DNA of 64,000 bases from Nepenthes gracilis (GCA_033239525.1 BSYO01000038.1:10419041-10483040); one strand, 5' to 3'. Positions 1 through 10,463 are shown, numbered from the stretch's first letter. Translations and numbers: made by a program. Notes: a model not told the origin generated them from the letters alone.

Positions 1-239
1 GTTGGGTCCAACTTCCATAATATAATTTTAAATTATTATGAATTTTTATTGATTATTTTTAAAACACTTCTCATCAACCTGATCATTAGAAAATCCATGA
101 AGCAGGTTGAGAAATGAGGCAAGGAGGGAGGAAAGAGAGCTGGCATAAGAATCGGCAAGAATTCAGGAACCGCTGCTCATAGATGCGGCAAGGAGGAACG
201 GGTGGCGGCCGTGCTGGGACATCAGCCACCGAGTGGAGC

Positions 240-430
240 AGGTGATGGAGGCACTGAGGGCGAAAAAACACGAGAAATAACAATTATCTTTAATTCAAAC
301 TGAACTAATATTTTCGTATGGGTCGCTGAAAACCCTATTAAGTAGTCGCGGCTTCCCAATTACACTTTCCTGACTCCATATGTAACTCCCAAAATCTACT
401 TGAAATCAAGGAATAGGGATCAAACACTGA
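240..430. repeat. Dispersed repeat shared with SMC5 intron 19
   Basis: This segment resembles about 24810-24980, in SMC5 intron 19. Both contain the word AATTATC, then an AATTCAAACT-A-ACTAA block, then ATTTTC, and further on a CTACTTGAA-like word. The similarity is colinear over roughly 170 bases but is interrupted, so this is an old pair. I see no coding content and cannot name the family. The first 240 bases of the window show nothing I can support. Confidence 0.35.
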
Positions 431-442
431 CAAATCAACCGA

Positions 443-865
443 AATCTCATGAACCCCATCAAAGCTAAAATCAACGAGATGAATACGCAGTAAGCAATCA
501 GAAAACAAATGCCAGATAATCTCAAAAAGCATTACTCAGATAAACATAAGGGACTGCAAAATAGCATTACCATAATCTCAAACATCAAAATGCAGCAATC
601 ACATATATATTTTTAATCATTGAACACATTCTTATACAGTCATAAAAAGAAAATCTCATGAACCCAATAAAGTTAAAATCAGCAAGATGAATAGGCAGTA
701 TGCAGTCAGAAGACAAATGTGAGATAATAATATCAGATACCAAAGAGCATTATTCAGATTTACGTAAGAGGGAAACTCAAAATAGCATTATCATAATCTC
801 AAACATCAAAATGCAGCAATCACTATGTATTATTAAGCATTGAACACATTCTTATACAGTCAATA
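443..865. repeat. Diverged tandem duplication at the NAA10 3' flank
   Basis: Two head-to-tail copies with a period of about 208 bases: roughly 443-645 and 651-865. Each begins with AAATCTCATGAACCC, contains AACATCAAAATGCAGCAATCAC, and ends with CATTGAACACATTCTTATACAG. The copies differ by substitutions and small indels. The second copy abuts the stop side of NAA10, so the NAA10 3' untranslated region may have been duplicated here. Confidence 0.7.
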
Positions 866-964
866 GACAGCAAAATCACAGTTTTCCAGTCATAAACTGA
901 ACTAAATTCCACAAAATACAAGCCCTTCCCTTCCCAAAGGAGAGCAATTTCACCTCTCTCAGCA

Positions 965-1594
965 TCAATCTGTCGCCGCTGCTGCTGCCGATGCCCCTTC
1001 TGACTTACCGGCATCACCCTTTGCTTCCGCCTTCGCCTCTGCCTTTGTTGCCTCCCCCGAGCAACACCCACCGCCATGATGATGATGATGGTGATGATGA
1101 TGACCGTGACCATGACTATGACTGTTAACAGATTTTCCCTTCAACTGCTTCCTCATATCGTAGGCATCTTCTCCATCAGCATAATACTTGGCCTCCACAT
1201 CATGAATTTTATACCCCAGAGTCTCCGTATACAACTTAAACGCCGCCCTGTTGCTCTTCCTCACATGCAGCGACACGTACTCGGCTCCGTAGACCTGTTC
1301 CATGGCGTTCTGCGCCGCCGTCATCAGCTTCGTCGCCAGCCCTAGCTTCCTGTGCGTGCGGAGGACAGCCAGCGAGGTGATGTGGCCGTGGCACTCGGAG
1401 CTCTCTTCTTCCATCTTCGCAAGCACGTAGCCGACAATCCGACCGTTGTAATCCTCCGCAACGTAGAGCAGCTGCGGCCATGAGAGGATGTGGTAGAGGT
1501 AGTACTTCATCTGGTAGTTCTCTGGTAGGCATAGGAGGTTGCACGCTTGCATCGCAAGGAGGTCGTCGATCGTGGCCTTACGTATACAGACCAT
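965..1594 (-). CDS. NAA10: N-alpha-acetyltransferase 10, catalytic subunit of NatA
   Basis: This encodes the GNAT-fold catalytic subunit of NatA. With the auxiliary subunit NAA15 it acetylates exposed N-terminal Ser, Ala, Thr, Gly and similar residues of nascent chains at the ribosome. The frame is 209 codons without interruption. It shows the substrate-site motif LPENY (23-27), the acetyl-CoA loop RKLGLA (82-87), and the family blocks HGHITSLAV (69-77), [13 protein letters not shown] and [12 protein letters not shown]. The GNAT domain is followed by a His-rich tract with nine consecutive His, a GGGCC motif and an Ala/Lys/Glu-rich tail, the plant NAA10 layout. The frame stays open 49 codons upstream to an ATG at 1741. 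I chose the ATG at 1594 because the conserved protein begins MVCIRKA there. The intron-free coding region may be natural or may reflect a retrocopy; intact motifs argue for function. Confidence 0.95.
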   Translation of the reverse strand: MVCIRKATIDDLLAMQACNLLCLPENYQMKYYLYHILSWPQLLYVAEDYNGRIVGYVLAKMEEESSECHGHITSLAVLRTHRKLGLATKLMTAAQNAMEQVYGAEYVSLHVRKSNRAAFKLYTETLGYKIHDVEAKYYADGEDAYDMRKQLKGKSVNSHSHGHGHHHHHHHHHGGGCCSGEATKAEAKAEAKGDAGKSEGASAAAAATD

Positions 1595-1624
1595 GGTTAG
1601 TCTTCGATTTCCGAAACCTAGGGC

Positions 1625-1632
1625 TAGGGTTT
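1625..1632 (-). promoter_or_regulatory. Telo-box (AAACCCTA) upstream of NAA10
   Basis: On the minus strand AAACCCTA lies about 30 bases upstream of the NAA10 ATG, next to a second, partial copy of the motif. Telo-boxes are common near the transcription start of plant genes for translation and ribosome-linked functions, which fits a ribosome-associated acetyltransferase. That it acts here is inference. Confidence 0.5.
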
Positions 1633-1756
1633 CTTTAGCAGGGAGAAAGTAAAGAATTTGGGGGAGTGAGCAGGGCAGCCGATGCACACGCTGACGCCCA
1701 TGCGAAGGTTCACGAGCCAACCCAACCGGTAATAAAACCACTGGCAGCAGATTAGG

Positions 1757-1988
1757 GATTGAGGGGGCATCCTTCTTCCCCGTGGAGAAGGACCGTCATT
1801 CTCTTAATCTGGACCGTCGGATGTAAAATCTAACGGTTACGTATTTTGGATGATTAAATTTAAAATCGAACGACCCATGTTATATTATCCATTCAAAACG
1901 TGTGGGCTGTCAGATTTTACATCCGACGGTTCAGATGAGGAGAAGGACGGTCCTTCTCCACAAGGAAGAAAAACGCCCCCCCGATTCG
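1757..1988. mobile_element. Long-TIR MITE in the NAA10 promoter region
   Basis: Two imperfect inverted arms of about 75 bases (1761-1833 and 1910-1983) share GTGGAGAAGGACCGTC, then ACCGTCGGATGTAAAATCT, in opposite orientation around a 75-base AT-rich centre. The flanks are CAGATTAGG (1748-1756) and CAAATTAGG (1989-1997), a 9-base duplication with one mismatch. Long terminal repeats with a 9-base duplication are the Mutator-type pattern. The element sits about 165 bases upstream of the NAA10 ATG. Confidence 0.65.
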
Positions 1989-1997
1989 CAAATTAGG

Positions 1998-2387
1998 ATT
2001 CGTTGCTCGATAATAAATTTTTTTAACTTGTTTTTTTTAAAAAATTAAAAATTAATTATTTTAAAATAATTAAACCATAAATATCCATTTAAAAATAAAT
2101 AATTAAAATAAAAATAACAAATCTCTTCGTATTTTTCAGAGATAAATTCCCATCCTATCAAGCAAAACTTGATCTAAAATACATATTAAAAATTAATTTT
2201 AATATTTCCTTTTCTATTGTATCTGCAAAATCTATAATTAAAATTTATTTTTAATTAAATTAAATCATTTTAATTTGTATAGTAATAAATAGGTGATAAT
2301 TTAAAAAAAATGAAAATGTCAAGATTAAAATTTAGAAGTCAAGTATATAAAAAATCAACGAAATTTAACACGTATAAAATTAGTATT
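1998..2387. other. AT-rich intergenic spacer
   Basis: Low-complexity A/T-rich sequence between the NAA10 upstream MITE and the target duplication of the LTR retrotransposon. I see no coding or structured feature in it. Confidence 0.5.
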
Positions 2388-2392
2388 AAAAT

Positions 2393-3400
2393 TGTTTCGT
2401 TCTGGTTCCGCGAATCTTTCAGAACCAGGCTCGTTGATAAGGGGTGTGGGATCCGCGGAGTGTGATCGGACCGAGAGATGCAGAGGTGCGTCCGGTCCGA
2501 TCCGTGGTTACCAGGCAACACGAGTGATTGAGGTGTTGGACACGAGATGAAGATTGAGATCGGATGTTTTATGTGGAAAACCTCCTATTGAATGGGGAGG
2601 AAAAACCACGAGGTTCAGGACCTGTAAAGATCTTCACTATATGGGTTGGAGATTTTACAAAGTACAGTTGCGAGGGTGAATCCCTTCCCTGTTTCACGCT
2701 TTATGTTTCTCTCCTAAGGAAACTATGCTCGCTGGGAGCTTTTTACTTTTCTTTGTGGAGTTGATCTTGGTGAGAGAGTGTCCGGTCAAAATCTGGGACT
2801 GAGAGTTGGAGAGTCGGGAAAGCGGTCCTCCCCTTTGAAAGGGGCATTGCTGAGTATTTATAGTGGAAACCAGGCAGTTAGGGAGTAGACGCGTGGCGTC
2901 CATCCGGTGGTTGAGGAGCAGGTCCACCGACTCCCTTTAATGCTGCTGACGTGTGGGGAGTGGCATGCGGACGGCGCCGCTGTAACATCTGAGTGTGTCA
3001 GGCGTACAGGATCTCAATATCAGCCTTGATTTGATCAGGCATGCCCTGTTGAGATGGCGACTGGCAGTAGTTGCAGTCTTTCTTGGAAACCGGCGAAGTC
3101 GGCTAGCTGGCATTCCCGGTCGTGGACGAGCGGTCCTCGTCCAGTTGTGATGTTCCTCGTGAGCTTGTGGCCTCGTGAGATGAAGCAGCTCTTGGAGGAC
3201 TTCCTGGGGAAGAGTCCGAGCGTTTGTTCCTGGCCGCTCAGGCAGTTCTAAGACTTTGCGAGACTTATTGGGCTCTCGGCCCTTGGGCTTCTTACTTGGG
3301 CCATCTGACCTCCTCAACTTGTGAGAGTGTCTCTGGGCCTCTTATTTGGGCCGTGTCTTATGGGCTGTGCTTTTATGGGCCTTTATATTGGGGCCCAACA
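2393..3400 (-). repeat. 3' LTR (element orientation) of the Tat-like element
   Basis: 1,008 bases. On the plus strand it starts TGTTTCG and ends GGCCCAACA. It pairs with 10464-11460 over its whole length. A TATAAATA box is read on the minus strand at 2855-2862. Just outside, at about 3401-3415, the minus strand is G-rich (GGGGGGC), which fits the polypurine tract that primes plus-strand synthesis. Confidence 0.85.
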
Positions 3401-3706
3401 TAGCCCCCCATGCCAAAGGACCCGAAGTTCTCGGTCGTTTGGCATGAAGCCGCTAGCATGTGGGGGTGTCGGTTGTCTGAGAGCATGTGTCCTGGTGGCG
3501 AGCACTGCGTTGACCTTGACGGGAGGTTGTCCTCGGACCTCTTCTGGGCCGCCGTTTTACTTTCCTGCTGGAGCATTAAATGCCGTATCCTGCTGATGTG
3601 ACGCGCCGTCAGGCTCCTTGGGAAGGAGAGATCACCAGACTTCTGAGGCGAATGGCCTGTCGACGCGTGGCAGGGGCAATGAGTATGCTTTTCCGTACTC
3701 TAGGGT

Positions 3707-3714
3707 TTATTTAA
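3707..3714 (+). promoter_or_regulatory. TATA-like promoter of the antisense frame
   Basis: TATTTAAA lies about 90 bases upstream of the plus-strand ATG at 3803, directly preceded by CTAGGGTTT, a telo-box in reverse orientation. A pyrimidine-rich leader follows. This suggests that the antisense frame has its own promoter, independent of the LTR, which transcribes the other strand. It is inferred from sequence only. Confidence 0.4.
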
Positions 3715-3802
3715 ACGCCTCATTGCCCTGATTTCTCATCTTCGCGCCTGCCTTTCGTTCTCTTCTTCGTTCGAGCTTTGTCTTCTTTGTTCTTCGGCTT
3801 TC

Positions 3803-5864
3803 ATGGCGCCTGGAGTGAGAGACATTACTTCCACGGTGACACTCGACAAGCTCACGGAGATTCGAGCTCAGTACCAAATCCCTGAGTCTATGGCCATGAT
3901 GATTCCAGAGCCGCATGATAGGGCGTTGTACCCTCCGGACGGCTTATCATCAGTTTATGAGGCCCACCTTAAAGGTGGGCTACGGTTTCGTTCCGGAGGA
4001 GCTCTATGACATTATGGGGCGCTCGGCGTGCCTCTCACGGCTTCACCCGAATGCGACGAGGTATCTCGATGTCCTTGTGCGTCTTCTTCCTGTGCCGAGA
4101 GAAGCTCTTGAATGCCCTTACTTGTGAGGTGATGTTCCGCTTTACGCGAGAACCTTGATCGGATTGTAATGACTCCCGCGCGGAATTTTCTTCACTGTGT
4201 GGTGGCAACCCAGATTCCACGAGGCGGTGGAAGGACAAGTTCTTCTTTCTCGGCGTCTACGAGCACTGGGCCGTCCCTACCACGTGGGGGAAGGTGGCTA
4301 GCCGGTACTGCTCTGACCCTTCGAGAGAGGACCGGGAGGAAGTGAAGGCGTACACCGACTTAGTGCTGACCAATATGTGGAGCTTCCATTTGAACAAGCG
4401 TAACATCTGGCTGGCTGCTGATAAATTCAGGGCAGCCAAGTGGGGACCACGGGATGAGGTTCTCGGCTCAGCTCCTTCCGTAAAGGCCAAGGAGTGATGA
4501 TGAGGATTTTGAGATTGAGGACATGAGCGACGATGACGTGGTTGCTCCTCTGCTTACGAGGTCGAGAACTGGCTCTTTCTCTGAGTCCTCGAAGCACGGG
4601 GTCTCAAGGCGTCTTCCTTCACAAGCTAATATTTCTGGCCGAGCCCTTAGGAGTCTGTCAGCGCGGATCGGGGAGTTTCTTTGGCCCCCAGGACCTCCTG
4701 TGATGATGAGGATGATGATGATGTTCCTCTGATCAAGAGGGTGAGGACTGAAGCCCCCCATCCGGGGCCCTCGGGATCTGACGGTCTCGCTTTCACTTTC
4801 ACTGCTAATCTCCCCACTGCATCCGCGGGAATTCTTGCTCAGACCGTGGGGTTCTCGGACGTCCAGCCCCCCTGTGATGATTTTGCCCCCGGCGCTCCCG
4901 TTAATTTGCCTGGTGACGTCTCGGTCAGGATTGATCATCCTACCGAGGACATAGGAGACGGGAGTGCCATGATGGATTCTAAGAGGGGAATGTCGGCTGA
5001 AATGATCCGAGAGATGGGAGAGGTCGTGGATTTGAGTGTTGACGAGTTCGCGCCCTCTGATCCTTCTGAGCGCCCTGTTGTGGTTGAGGCCGAGCGGTTG
5101 CTTGAGTTTCTTAAGGGCGTCGATTTCGAGGCAGACTTTCCAGCGCCTTTTGTAGCTGACGAGTCTGTGTCTGAGGTGGCGCCTGCGGGGCTTAGGAGCG
5201 AGCCGCAGGAGTCCGAGTCCCACATGGAGCGTGGCATAGGGGATGACCCTCTTGTTTCTAAGGTAGCCTGTTGCTTCCTTTCTTTCCTTGCTTTCAACTA
5301 TTCATGCTTTGACGAGTCTTTTCGTTGCAGCTCCAGAGTTTGATTGCCGGCCTCAACGGGCTAGTGAGAGTGATCGCTCAGTCCCGTCTGGAAGTGAGGT
5401 CCTCGAGGGCCGCTCGTGAAGCTGCACAACGGGCGGAAGCGGAGCTGGATGGAGCAAAGGAGAAGATCGCTTCTCTGGAGGCTACTGTCAAAGACCTACG
5501 GCTTAGGCAGGGCCTCCTTCAGGATCGGATCCTTCGCCAGGAGGAGAGGTTGAGGACGTCCGTGCAGATTGCTGAGATGGCTCCTGTGCTGAATGGCAAG
5601 TTTCGAGCTGGTGTTCGCATGTGTCGTCGAGTGGCGCGACTGATTCGTCCGCGATTTCCTGTAGCCGTCCTTGATCCCGGGAATGTCGGCGCCTTGAGCG
5701 TAGAAGACTTGTACGACATTGATGGCAGGCCTTTCCCTGGCCCTCCTCAGGCAGGGCCTGATGGTGAACCTCCTACGCCCGATGAGGCAGTTCCAATGGA
5801 GCAGATGGGATCTTCAGGAGCCCATGGGACTCAGAAGGGAGGAAGCCGAGTGGCACCCCCTTGA
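3803..5864 (+). pseudogene. Antisense ORF of the retrotransposon, frame-shifted, one intron
   Basis: Coding-like sequence antisense to the element. It starts MAPGVRD at 3803, then LTEIRAQYQIPES, PPDGLSSVYEAHLKGGLRF, and later KDKFFFLGVYEHW and SFHLNKRNIW. An acidic region follows, then a coiled-coil part (AAREAAQRAEAELDGAKEKI). The style matches the plant domain called putative gypsy type transposon (Transposase_28-like), known as extra antisense ORFs of Tat elements; this is recalled, not searched. Reading it needs at least four frame changes between about 3985 and 4700, so it is degraded. The 3' part joins in frame over a 68-base intron (5263-5330, AAG|GT...GCAG|CTC) and stops at 5864. Confidence 0.65.
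5263..5330 (+). other. Spliceable intron in the antisense ORF
   Basis: The donor AAG|GTAGCC and acceptor TTGCAG|CTC bound 68 T-rich bases. Removing them joins the frame ending ...DDPLVSK to LQSLIAGL... in phase 0. An intron on the plus strand supports the plus strand as this frame's coding strand. Confidence 0.55.
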
Positions 5865-6307
5865 CATGCTACCCCCTTTTTCTAATTTTGTTTTTTGTTT
5901 TGTCATACTTGTACAGAAAATTATTTTTTTGTGAATAAGACTTTGTCCTTTTCGCTTTAAGGCTTCAGACGTTTCTTTTGTGTCTTGTTTGCACGTGGAT
6001 GTTTTTCCTCTTTTTTCTTCTTTTTTTTTTTTGCGGCGCGTCATACAGCGCCTAACTTTTTTGTTTCGAGTGGTGACACCCTTCAAGTGCTTGACCCTTT
6101 GCCCTTTTTTGGACTTGGGCATGCAGCCCTCTAAGGGTGTAACGCCGCGAATATTTAAAAATTAATTTTGATGAACTCTTTGATAATTTTAACGAACTAT
6201 GGGCAGAAAAATTTTATCATTGGACTGGTGCGTGAGTCCAATAAGTTAAAATATTAAGATTAATAAATTTAGGAATAAATATTGGGCCATAAAATATAAA
6301 GTAGCTA

Positions 6308-6365
<58 letters not shown>
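6308..6365. repeat. AAT microsatellite
   Basis: About 19 uninterrupted AAT units within the nested solo LTR, followed by a GGAAA-rich purine stretch. Confidence 0.95.
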
Positions 6366-7329
6366 GTAGACGTTAAGTGGGAAGGAAAGAAAAAGAAAGA
6401 AAAGAAGAAAAAGAAGGAAAGAAAAGAGGAAAAGGAAAGGGGAGGGAGAAGAGGGAAAGGGAGAAGAAGTAAGGCGGTGGGGGAGGAAGGAGATCGGGGG
6501 GAACCATATGGAAACTTTGGAAAACCCTAACCGACGGTTTCTCATTATTTAAGGAGCACTAGGGTTTAGAGAAGAGGGGGAGGACGAACGAAAGGAGAAG
6601 AACGAAGAGGAGCCGCCGCCGTCGACCACCACCGTGAGGCAAGTAAAAACCCTCTTTTCTGAAAGTAAATCTTTTCCTTATCTTTGTTGAGGTCGATTTG
6701 CTACTTGTATGTGGATTCTGGAAAATTGGCACTTGCTGTGCGAATTGAAAAAAAAAAGAGGAAAAACAGAGGCTTGAGGAACGAAGGAAAATACGAGAGT
6801 TATGGTGATTGGAGGCGTGATAATTAACGAATTTATAATACTAGCAACCCTTGTTTACATGATTAACTTGGAGGGTTGGAATTTCATTCTTCTGGAAAGG
6901 AATGGACGAAGGCTTAAGAATGAGTCTCGTCTGTTTGTGTATCCGTGTGACAGATAAACTGATGGGCCAAGAGTGTGTATGTATTCGTATGTTACGGGAA
7001 ATTATATGTATATATGTGGGTGAACCTGTCTTTGCATCAATTTTTGTATACGTATTGTATCCTGCAGGTATATATACATATAAGAAGCAGACACTGTGTG
7101 CGTATATGTGTGTCTGAGTTGGTGGCAGTGTTACTGCCGGTGGCGAAGGTGGGAGTGTAGTCGGCGTTGTGTTGCGCCGTGTGCGCGCGTGAGGGAAGCA
7201 GCGGGTGCTGCTGTCGGAGTCTGGAGGCGTTCAGCCATTGGCAGAGAGGAACGATTTTAGAATCGGTATACGTATATACGTATACGTGGAAGTATACTCA
7301 AATGTTATGCATGTATTTATGTATGTGCA

Positions 7330-7680
7330 TGCGGGCAGGATGTGAATGGGAGTATGGATGTGTGTGTTGTGTGTTAAGTGTGTGTTGTGGGTTGGGCCGT
7401 AGGCCCAAGTGTGAGTGTGTGAGTGTGTGTTGTCTGTTGGGCCGTGGGGCCCAAGTGTGTGTAAATGTGTGTTGTGTGTTGGGCCGTGGGGCCCAAGTAT
7501 ATGTGTACAAGTGTGTGTTGGGCTGGGCCCAAGTGGGTGTGTGTATGTGTGTAAGTGGGTCTGTGTATGTGTGTGTGGGCTGGACAGGATTGGGCCTGGA
7601 TGTGTGGATATATGTGGATGGGAGCAGGTGATGTATTGGGCCTGGTTATGTGTGTGTGTGTGTAAATATATGTGGATGGC
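7330..7680. repeat. TG-rich minisatellite with GGGCC palindromes
   Basis: Three or four modules of about 40-50 bases, each GTTGGGCC(GT)GGGGCCCAAGTG followed by a TG run, around 7385-7545. Simple TG repeats follow to about 7680. Alternating purine-pyrimidine runs may adopt Z-form; the repeated GGGCC/GGCCC cores can form small hairpins. Confidence 0.75.
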
Positions 7681-8217
7681 TAGGTGCAGGTGTGCACTGT
7701 GCTCGTTGGGTTGTGTGTACTGCCGTGGGTCGCAGTGTGTGTTTATTTAAGGTATGTCAGGGTGTTGTTGTACATAAATATATATATATATATATACACG
7801 TATAAACACGTATTTGTATAAGTTGCCGGTAATTGTTCATAATGGGTGCATTAGTAATTCTCGCACGTTTATAATAATGATGGTCGGTAAGTGATTACAT
7901 CTGTATTCTATTGATGAAATTTCAATTAATTATTCTTTGCGTTAGCTTTGGTGGCGTGGGTACATTATTGTCACTTTATGGATAAGTTGAGGATGGCGTA
8001 TGAAAACACTAAGGTTTCGAGTCGAATGGGAGGCTACGGAACCTTAGTGTGGTCTACACCCTTCCGATACCGATTCCATTATGGATAAGTAAAGGAGAGT
8101 GTCTGACGAAGACTTTTACTGATGTCGGGCGTATGGGAGTCCGTAGGATCAGAGAGTAGTCTATACTTTTCCCAATACCGATTCCATTCCGAGGATTGAG
8201 GTCGTTAATATTGAGAA

Positions 8218-8770
8218 GGGATGCTTATAACCTAGTGACCACCGTAGAGAATGATATCTGGGATATCATTGACGATGGGTATCGGAGGTGGTATCGGCAT
8301 GCTACGGGTACAACCTCCGGGAGGACTGTAGGGGTAGTTGGATACCATGGATAACCTCGTGGCACTTACCCAGCCGTCGGGGGCGTAAATACGCGGCCTT
8401 TGGTTCACTATGGTAGAATAAGGTCCAGGGAGATTCTTATTGTCTCGTGCAGTGATGACCTCATATTGAGCGGATATTCAAGTTCTTGTTATCTCGTACA
8501 GTTAGTCAAGGGGGATGCTTATAACCTAGTGACCATCGTAGAAAATGATATCTGGGATATCATTGACGAGGGGTATCGGAGGTAGTATCGGCATGTTACG
8601 TGCGACCCTGGGAGGACCGTAGGGGTAGTTGGATACCATGGATAACCTCGTGGCACTTACCCAGCCGTTGGGGGCGTAAATACACGGCCTTTGGTCCACT
8701 ATGGTAGAATAAGGTCCTTGGAGACTGTTGTCATTCAGTTGTGACATCGCATTGAGCCGATGATCGGATT
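8218..8770. repeat. Tandem duplication, period 294, inside the solo LTR
   Basis: Copies at 8218-8511 and from 8512 share GGGATGCTTATAACCTAGTG, the palindrome GATATCTGGGATATC, and AACCTCGTGGCACTTACCCA, with few differences in the first 220 bases. A weaker two-copy repeat of about 105 bases ending CCGATTCCATT precedes it at about 7978-8190. Confidence 0.8.
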
Positions 8771-9430
8771 CGGCGGAAGCCATGATGCTTCCTTGATATT
8801 TAGCCGTTCGCGTGACCTTCGGATTGTGGACACAATATGTTATCTAGTCCTGGATCATGGTGGATGTACTACCTATTATGACTGATATTATTCATTGTTT
8901 TTTTTTTTATATACTTTATTGTACCCCTCTTTTATTGTTCATTATTACTTGCTGAGTTTTCTGCTTACTCTTGTGATTTGTTGACTCCAGATTAGACAGG
9001 CGGATACTAGGACTAAGGAAAGCACAAGACTTTTGGTTAGCTGACTGATAGAGGTGATACCAGAGTTCGAAGTTCTCCGGACGGAGATTTGGGATTTTGA
9101 TTTAGTTGTTGTTCGACCTTCATTAGATTTTCCGTACGAGAATTGGTATCTTAGGACATCGACATCGTTTATTGAAATTATTATTATTGCTATCATGGAT
9201 ATTTAATTTATGTTGCATTTATGAGGATCATCGATGGTGGTTGAGTTATATAATGATATGAAATATTTGAAATCAAGAATGATTCGAAAATCTAACCGTG
9301 ACGGTCCGGGTCGGGTTCGAGGGTCCGAGCTCGGGTCGTTACAAAGGGACTTCTAGCTCTTAGCCTTTCGGCTTTATTTTCATCGCCCGGCCTCTGGGAC
9401 CGTTTGGTCACGGCCGAGTGTTCGAGTTTT

Positions 9431-9544
9431 GACCGCTGGGGCCCGACCGCTGGGGCCGCTCGAGTTGGCGCCCAAGTTTTGTTGCCTGACCGCTGGGGTC
9501 CGACCGCTGGGGCCGCTCGGGTTGGCGCCCAAGTTTTGTTGGTT
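9431..9544. repeat. 57-base tandem repeat, two copies
   Basis: Two adjacent units at 9431-9487 and 9488-9544, each with two GACCGCTGGGG words and one GTTGGCGCCCAAGTTTTGTTG. The TTGGCGCC core equals the start of the element's primer-binding site. The repeat lies in the internal region of the Tat-like element. Confidence 0.8.
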
Positions 9545-9659
9545 GAAGGCTGTGAGTTGCTTCACTGTTAAGGAGAGAGTACGGGAACGCTTCATGGTAA
9601 AGATAACGAATGCACGCTTTTATTAATGTACATTTTTCTTACATTGAGTGGTCCCCTGG

Positions 9660-10330
9660 GTTTTTGTTTTTCTCTCTCCCCTTTTTTTTTTGTCAGTCCG
9701 CGCCTATTATGGCCTTGCCCTTCGAGCGGCGTGATCAAGCTCTCTTTGCCCGGGGCCGCGCCCGGGTCGTGGCAGGAAGTGGTCGAGATATTCTTCCATT
9801 GCCAGCCGCTCGATTTACGAGAGAGCTTCGTGCGATCCTCGATGTCGTGGCCGGCCGCCGGGTAATGGCAAAGATTCCCCCGTTAGTCGCCTCTCTCTGG
9901 GTTCTTCAACGCCCTGGGCCATCTTAGGAACTCCTCGTCCCTAATCTGCCACAGGATGTTGGTGAGGGAGTCAATGAAAGCCAATAGGCCCGAGCGTCTT
10001 TCTCCCCCAAGGACCATCCGCTCGGGCTTATCGTGCCCGGATGGTCGTTGGGTCTTCTGGTGGGCGCTCGCCCTTCTCCTTCCTTCCCCTGTCTTTGGGG
10101 GTAGGAGTTCTTCTCGTCACTGAGAGTTGCCACGGTCTTGGGTCCAAAGACAGTCTTCCAGCCTCTTGAGCCCCCTCCTTGATGGAGCCGGACTCATGGA
10201 CTTCTTTCTCCTGAGGTAATCCTCAACTCGCCTAGAGCCCTGGAGGTTGCGGGCGGCTCTTGTGGTCATCCCACCTTCTGCGCCGGTTTGCGCACGTTAG
10301 TGCCGGGCCGCCGCTTATTCTTCCGCCTGA
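9660..10330 (-). pseudogene. gag relic of the Tat-like element
   Basis: The minus strand reads LTNILWQIRDEEFLRWPRAL followed, after a stop, by CHYPAAGHDIEDRTKLSRK. This matches the layout of the end of a Tat-type gag: a helix with W-P, then a degenerate Cys/His knuckle of the form C-x-x-H...GHD-x-E-D. Only the last part is recognisable and stops are frequent, so it is not functional. It lies between the primer-binding site and the 57-base repeat, where gag is expected. Confidence 0.55.
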
Positions 10331-10445
10331 CGGAGACACCTGTCAGGCGCTCCCTTCCGGTGGACGTGGCTTTGCCTTGTTCACGAGCATCGCCGGGGCG
10401 TTATTTGTTGTTGGGAGTGGGAAGCGGAGTTTTTGTTCTTCCTTC

Positions 10446-10463
10446 TTACAGACCCGGCGCCAA
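10446..10463 (-). other. Primer-binding site of the Tat-like element
   Basis: Directly inside the right LTR the minus strand reads TTGGCGCCGGGTCTG. The TGGCGCC start is typical of Ty3-type elements primed by a plant tRNA. It fixes the element's orientation as minus. Confidence 0.75.

Larger units (their letters stand above)
6138..9343 (+). mobile_element. Nested 3.2-kb solo LTR (Del/Tekay-like)
   Basis: It starts TGTAACG and ends CGTTACA, and is flanked by a perfect target duplication AAGGG (6133-6137 and 9344-9348). It therefore sits inside the Tat-like element just downstream of the antisense frame. Length and terminal words fit the long LTRs of Del/Tekay chromoviruses; the clade is inference. 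A TATTTAAGG box near 6545 and the CGTTACA end give plus orientation. Inside are an AAT microsatellite, a TG-rich minisatellite and two tandem duplications. There is no internal domain, so it is the solo-LTR product of recombination. Apparent Cys/Val-rich frames around 7170-7750 are translations of TG repeats. Confidence 0.85.

Noticed and set aside
1595..1741. Upstream in-frame ATG giving a 258-residue NAA10
   Set aside because: The extra 49 residues do not resemble the family and the conserved protein begins MVCIRKA at 1594; a telo-box and probable leader lie in this stretch.
4468..5223. 251-codon minus-strand frame
   Set aside because: It is the shadow of the plus-strand antisense ORF, which has recognisable blocks, an intron and a coiled coil; the minus reading is Arg/Ser-rich without domains.
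7167..7750. Long plus-strand frames rich in Cys, Val and Tyr
   Set aside because: They are translations of TG/TATG repeats inside the solo LTR and have no protein-like complexity.
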